64,000 bases of DNA, taken from contig NZ_JBPAXY010000001.1 of NCBI RefSeq assembly GCF_050897975.1, forward strand, positions 310,001 through 374,000, in the 5' to 3' direction. A program made the translations under genes and the position numbers. The DNA comes from Pseudooceanicola sp050897975 (GTDB lineage Bacteria; Pseudomonadota; Alphaproteobacteria; Rhodobacterales; Rhodobacteraceae). The notes below the pieces were generated by a model. That model ran no database searches, was not told where the DNA came from, and was given only the letters and a program-made list of their open reading frames with translations. This document shows, one piece after another, positions 61,748-64,000 of the stretch; position 1 is the first letter of the stretch, and every line of letters starts with the position of its first letter.

Positions 61748-61768
61748 CGCGGCAGATCCGGCGCGGAC

Positions 61769-62953
61769 TTACTGCGCGGCCAGCTTGGTGATGTTCTCGC
61801 CCATCCCGTCGCCGGGCAGATCGGCGACGAAGATCCGGGCCGAGAGATCCTCCAGGTCGGCGCGCAGGCTGTCCAGCACCGCCTCGAACCAGGTCAGCGC
61901 CGCCGAGGCGGGAATCGCCACGGCCATACCGGCGGCGGTGGTCAGAAGCGCCTCCCAGATGCCGCCTGCCAGCATCGACGGGTCGGCGCGGCTGCCTGCC
62001 TCTTGCAGGGCCTGAAAGGCCGAGATCATGCCCATGACGGTGCCCAGCAGACCCAGCAGCGGCGCGATGGTCGAGATCAGTTCCAGCGCACGCAGGGCCG
62101 AGCCCTGCTGCGCCAGAAGGCCCCGGGCCACGCGGCTGGTTTCCTCGCGCGCGGCCTCGTCCGACAGGGACAGGCGGGCGCGCATGGCGGCGCGGGTCAG
62201 GCGCGAGCGGACGCCCTTGCGCCCCTCGATCAGGTCCATGGCGATGCCTGCCTCGCCGTTTTCCCAGGCCACGACAGCCTTGCGCGAGGCGCGGCGCGAC
62301 CAGGCGCCCGCCAGCACCAGCCGCCAGATCTTCCAAAGGATCAGCGCCACGGTGACGACAGACAGGGCCGCGATGGCCCAGATCGCCGGGCCGCCGTTGA
62401 CCAGGAACTGCTGGCTGCGCGCCCAGGCGCCCGCCAGCCCGGCCTCGGGGGCAGGGGTCGCCGCGTCAGGGGTCGTGGGCGTAGCTTCGGGGGTCGTGGC
62501 GTCAGGGGTAGCGATCGTGGTCTCAACAGCGGGGGTCGCGACCTCGGCGGCCGGGTCGGCCACGGGGGCGCCCTCCCCGGCGGTCTCGGCCGGCGCGACG
62601 ATGGCCTCGGCCAGGGCACTGTCGCCCGGCGCGGGCGCGGCGGGGGCGCTGTCGCTGCCCGGCAGGGCCGGGGCAGCTTCGGCGGCAGGGGTCGGGCTGC
62701 CCAGGGCGGGCGCCAGATCGCCCGGCACCTGCGGCGCGGCCTCGGTCCCTGCGGGCGCGGCGGTCGTCTCTCCAGGGGCGGGGGGCGTCTCTGCGGAAGG
62801 GATGGCCGTCTCTGCCGGGGCCGGGGCGGTGGTGGTCGGGGCGGTCGTCTCTGCCGGGGCCGTGCCCTCTTGCGCCGCAAGCGGGGCGGCGGACAACAGC
62901 GCCGCCAGCGCCGCCGAAAGGATCAGACCCGGTCGTGCCTGCCGATTTGCCAT
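61769..62953 (-). CDS. exbB: ExbB/MotA/TolQ-family proton channel with long N-terminal extension
   Basis: About 394 residues from ATG 62953 (AAAGGGAG suits it better than ATG 62959). Signal peptide PGLILSAALAALLSAAPLAA is followed by about 140 residues that are almost only Pro, Ala, Thr, Glu and Gly, then the MotA/TolQ/ExbB core: a helix near 185-205 (WAIAALSVVTVALILWKIW), a cytoplasmic part with SRLTRAAMRARLSLSD, and the pore helices STIAPLLGLLGTVMGMISAF and GGIWEALLTTAAGMAVAIPA. Usual ExbB has about 240 residues, so the extension is an added periplasmic, probably disordered region. First gene of the operon. Confidence 0.92.
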   Translation of the reverse strand: MANRQARPGLILSAALAALLSAAPLAAQEGTAPAETTAPTTTAPAPAETAIPSAETPPAPGETTAAPAGTEAAPQVPGDLAPALGSPTPAAEAAPALPGSDSAPAAPAPGDSALAEAIVAPAETAGEGAPVADPAAEVATPAVETTIATPDATTPEATPTTPDAATPAPEAGLAGAWARSQQFLVNGGPAIWAIAALSVVTVALILWKIWRLVLAGAWSRRASRKAVVAWENGEAGIAMDLIEGRKGVRSRLTRAAMRARLSLSDEAAREETSRVARGLLAQQGSALRALELISTIAPLLGLLGTVMGMISAFQALQEAGSRADPSMLAGGIWEALLTTAAGMAVAIPASAALTWFEAVLDSLRADLEDLSARIFVADLPGDGMGENITKLAAQ

Positions 62954-63292
62954 TGCCATGCTCCCTTTCAGATCGCGGGGGTTCGAGGACGGCCCCCTTG
63001 CCCATACCCGCTGCCCCGCCTTCGGGGCAAATGTTTCGCGCGTCGCCGCCCCTCGGGGGACTGAGAACCCCTTGGGCGGTGACGCGCCATCCGGGCTGGC
63101 AGGGCGACGAGGGGTCGCAGGGTGCTGGCGTCGCGCCGGGCTTATGATAGCCGACTATTCTTGTCAACATTCGCCGTGCACCGGAAAAAGGCAAGAGCCC
63201 CGCGCAGGCAGACCGCCCCGCCGCGGGAAGAGGGGCCGCAGGCTGCGCGGATCCTGGGCAGAGCGGGCCGGGATCGCCCGCCCCTGCCCCGC
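62954..63292. other. Intergenic space upstream of exbB
   Basis: No gene. It holds a hairpin TGCCCCG/CGGGGCA (63012-63029) and an AT-rich block at about 63140-63175 with a minus-strand TTGACA (63167-63162) near the 8-bp inverted set ATAG-TCGG-CTAT. It is the expected exbB promoter/iron-response region. Confidence 0.5.
63144..63169 (-). promoter_or_regulatory. Candidate -35 box and operator of the exbB operon
   Basis: On the minus strand, TTGACA at 63167-63162 is followed by AGAATAGTCGGCTATCAT. ATAG/CTAT are inverted around TCGG. No convincing -10 is placed at 16-18 nt. The site could be an iron-responsive operator; not assigned to a known box. Confidence 0.4.
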
Positions 63293-64000
63293 CTAGACCA
63301 GCACCACCGGGCGCCCGTCCTGCTGTGAGATCTCGGCATCGGTGCCGAAGACATCGCGCAACAGCGCCTCGGTGACGATTTCGGCGGGCGCGCCCATGGC
63401 GGCCACGCGGCCCTGGTGCAGGGCGACGATCCGGTCGGCGAAACGGGAGGCATAGTTGATGTCGTGCAACACGATGACGATGGTCTTGCCGTCCTCATCC
63501 GCCATCTGCCGTAGCAGCCGCATCAGGCTACGCGCCCCCGCGATGTCGAGATTGTTCAGCGGCTCGTCCAGCAGCAGGTAATCGGTGTCCTGGGCAAAGG
63601 CCATGGCGACGAAGGCGCGCTGGCGCTGCCCGCCCGAGATCTCATCGAGGAAGCGGTGGCGCATGGCCTCCAGGCCGAAGCGGGCGATGGCCGCCTCGAC
63701 GATACGGTGATCCTCGGCCCCCGGACGGCCCCGGTGCCAGGGATAGCGGCCAAAGCCCACCAGTTCCTCGACCCGCAGCCGGGCCGAGACCTGTGTGGAC
63801 TGCGCCATGATCGCCAGGTGGCGGGCCAGCTCGCGGTCGCTGACTTGGCCGATGCGCAGCCCGTCGACCTCGATCTCGCCCTGTTTCAGCACCGACAGCC
63901 GGGCGATCAGCGACAGCAGGGTCGATTTGCCCGCGCCATTGGGCCCGATCAGCGCGGTAATGCCGCCCTTGGGGATCTCGACCGAGATGTCATGCAGGAT
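63293..64000 (-). CDS. Iron-siderophore ABC transporter ATP-binding protein (5' end cut by window edge)
   Basis: At least 235 residues are visible; the start lies beyond 64000. Walker A GPNGAGKSTLL (about residue 19 from the window edge), the HLAIMAQSTQVSARLRVEEL region, GRYPWHRGRPG, signature ISGGQRQRAFVAMAFAQDTD and Walker B YLLLDEPLNNLD define the FecE/BtuD/FhuC-type importers. ATPase of a ferric-siderophore or haem ABC importer, whose permeases are likely upstream. Its proximity to exbB-exbD-tonB supports iron uptake. Confidence 0.9.
   Translation of the reverse strand: MLHDISVEIPKGGITALIGPNGAGKSTLLSLIARLSVLKQGEIEVDGLRIGQVSDRELARHLAIMAQSTQVSARLRVEELVGFGRYPWHRGRPGAEDHRIVEAAIARFGLEAMRHRFLDEISGGQRQRAFVAMAFAQDTDYLLLDEPLNNLDIAGARSLMRLLRQMADEDGKTIVIVLHDINYASRFADRIVALHQGRVAAMGAPAEIVTEALLRDVFGTDAEISQQDGRPVVLV

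Overview
The window is a stretch of GC-rich chromosome (about two thirds G+C by eye) from an alphaproteobacterium, most likely a member of the Rhodobacteraceae (Paracoccus/Rhodobacter-like). This rests on a tight coding layout with many 1-11 nt overlaps, an RpoH-type sigma factor next to a cobU gene, the glnD-murJ-trpS neighbourhood, a catalytically dead rhomboid-like protein near trpS, and AT-containing intergenic repeats of a kind I associate with this family. I found no rRNA, tRNA, CRISPR array, transposase or integrase. About 60 protein genes are supported; the first (a MATE pump) and last (an iron-siderophore ABC ATPase) run off the edges.

Layout. 1-9568: MATE efflux pump, FMN reductase, hemerythrin-domain protein, parE, a foreign-looking membrane/coiled-coil protein, an RcnB-like exported protein, the LolCD lipoprotein release system, and an SseB/uracil-DNA glycosylase pair. 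9614-15489: an ArsR repressor with an ArsP-like permease, the NhaA antiporter behind a long GC-rich leader, and a capsule-type export ATPase overlapping its chain-length/PCP protein. 15695-20471 (minus): coaBC, dut, a membrane-anchored MoeB-like enzyme and an M3 peptidase. 20601-25069: rpoH, then divergent cobU, a histidine phosphatase, a GST and a ComM-like ATPase. 25128-28767: gshB, yraN and rsmI, divergent from an LpoA-like lipoprotein. 28849-37896: glnD, murJ, a phospholipase D-family protein, the rhomboid-like pseudoprotease, trpS and a branched-chain aminotransferase. 37948-45674: an acetyltransferase, the DUF1501/DUF1800 pair, an exported phosphodiesterase-like protein, a DksA-type zinc finger, a lone GIY-YIG domain, a haloacid dehalogenase and cfa.

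46131-48060 is the most unusual part: three overlapping genes of clearly lower G+C, between cfa and aspS. They encode an exported ClpP/SppA-like protein, a small exported four-cysteine protein and a membrane-anchored protein, and look like an acquired envelope module. After it come aspS, carB with a 28-residue lipoprotein gene overlapping its stop codon, an uncharacterised lipoprotein, tdk, a lipoprotein hydrolase, a 2-hydroxyacid dehydrogenase/csaA/proC operon and a YbjN protein.

The right edge is iron or envelope energy coupling: exbB (with a long Pro/Ala/Thr-rich periplasmic segment), two exbD genes and tonB in one operon, next to a siderophore-type ABC ATPase. The second ExbD has Asn in place of the key membrane Asp. 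Five intergenic spaces carry copies of a repeat family with AT-rich cores beside hairpins whose stems differ in sequence but still pair; these and several simple intrinsic terminators account for most non-coding DNA.
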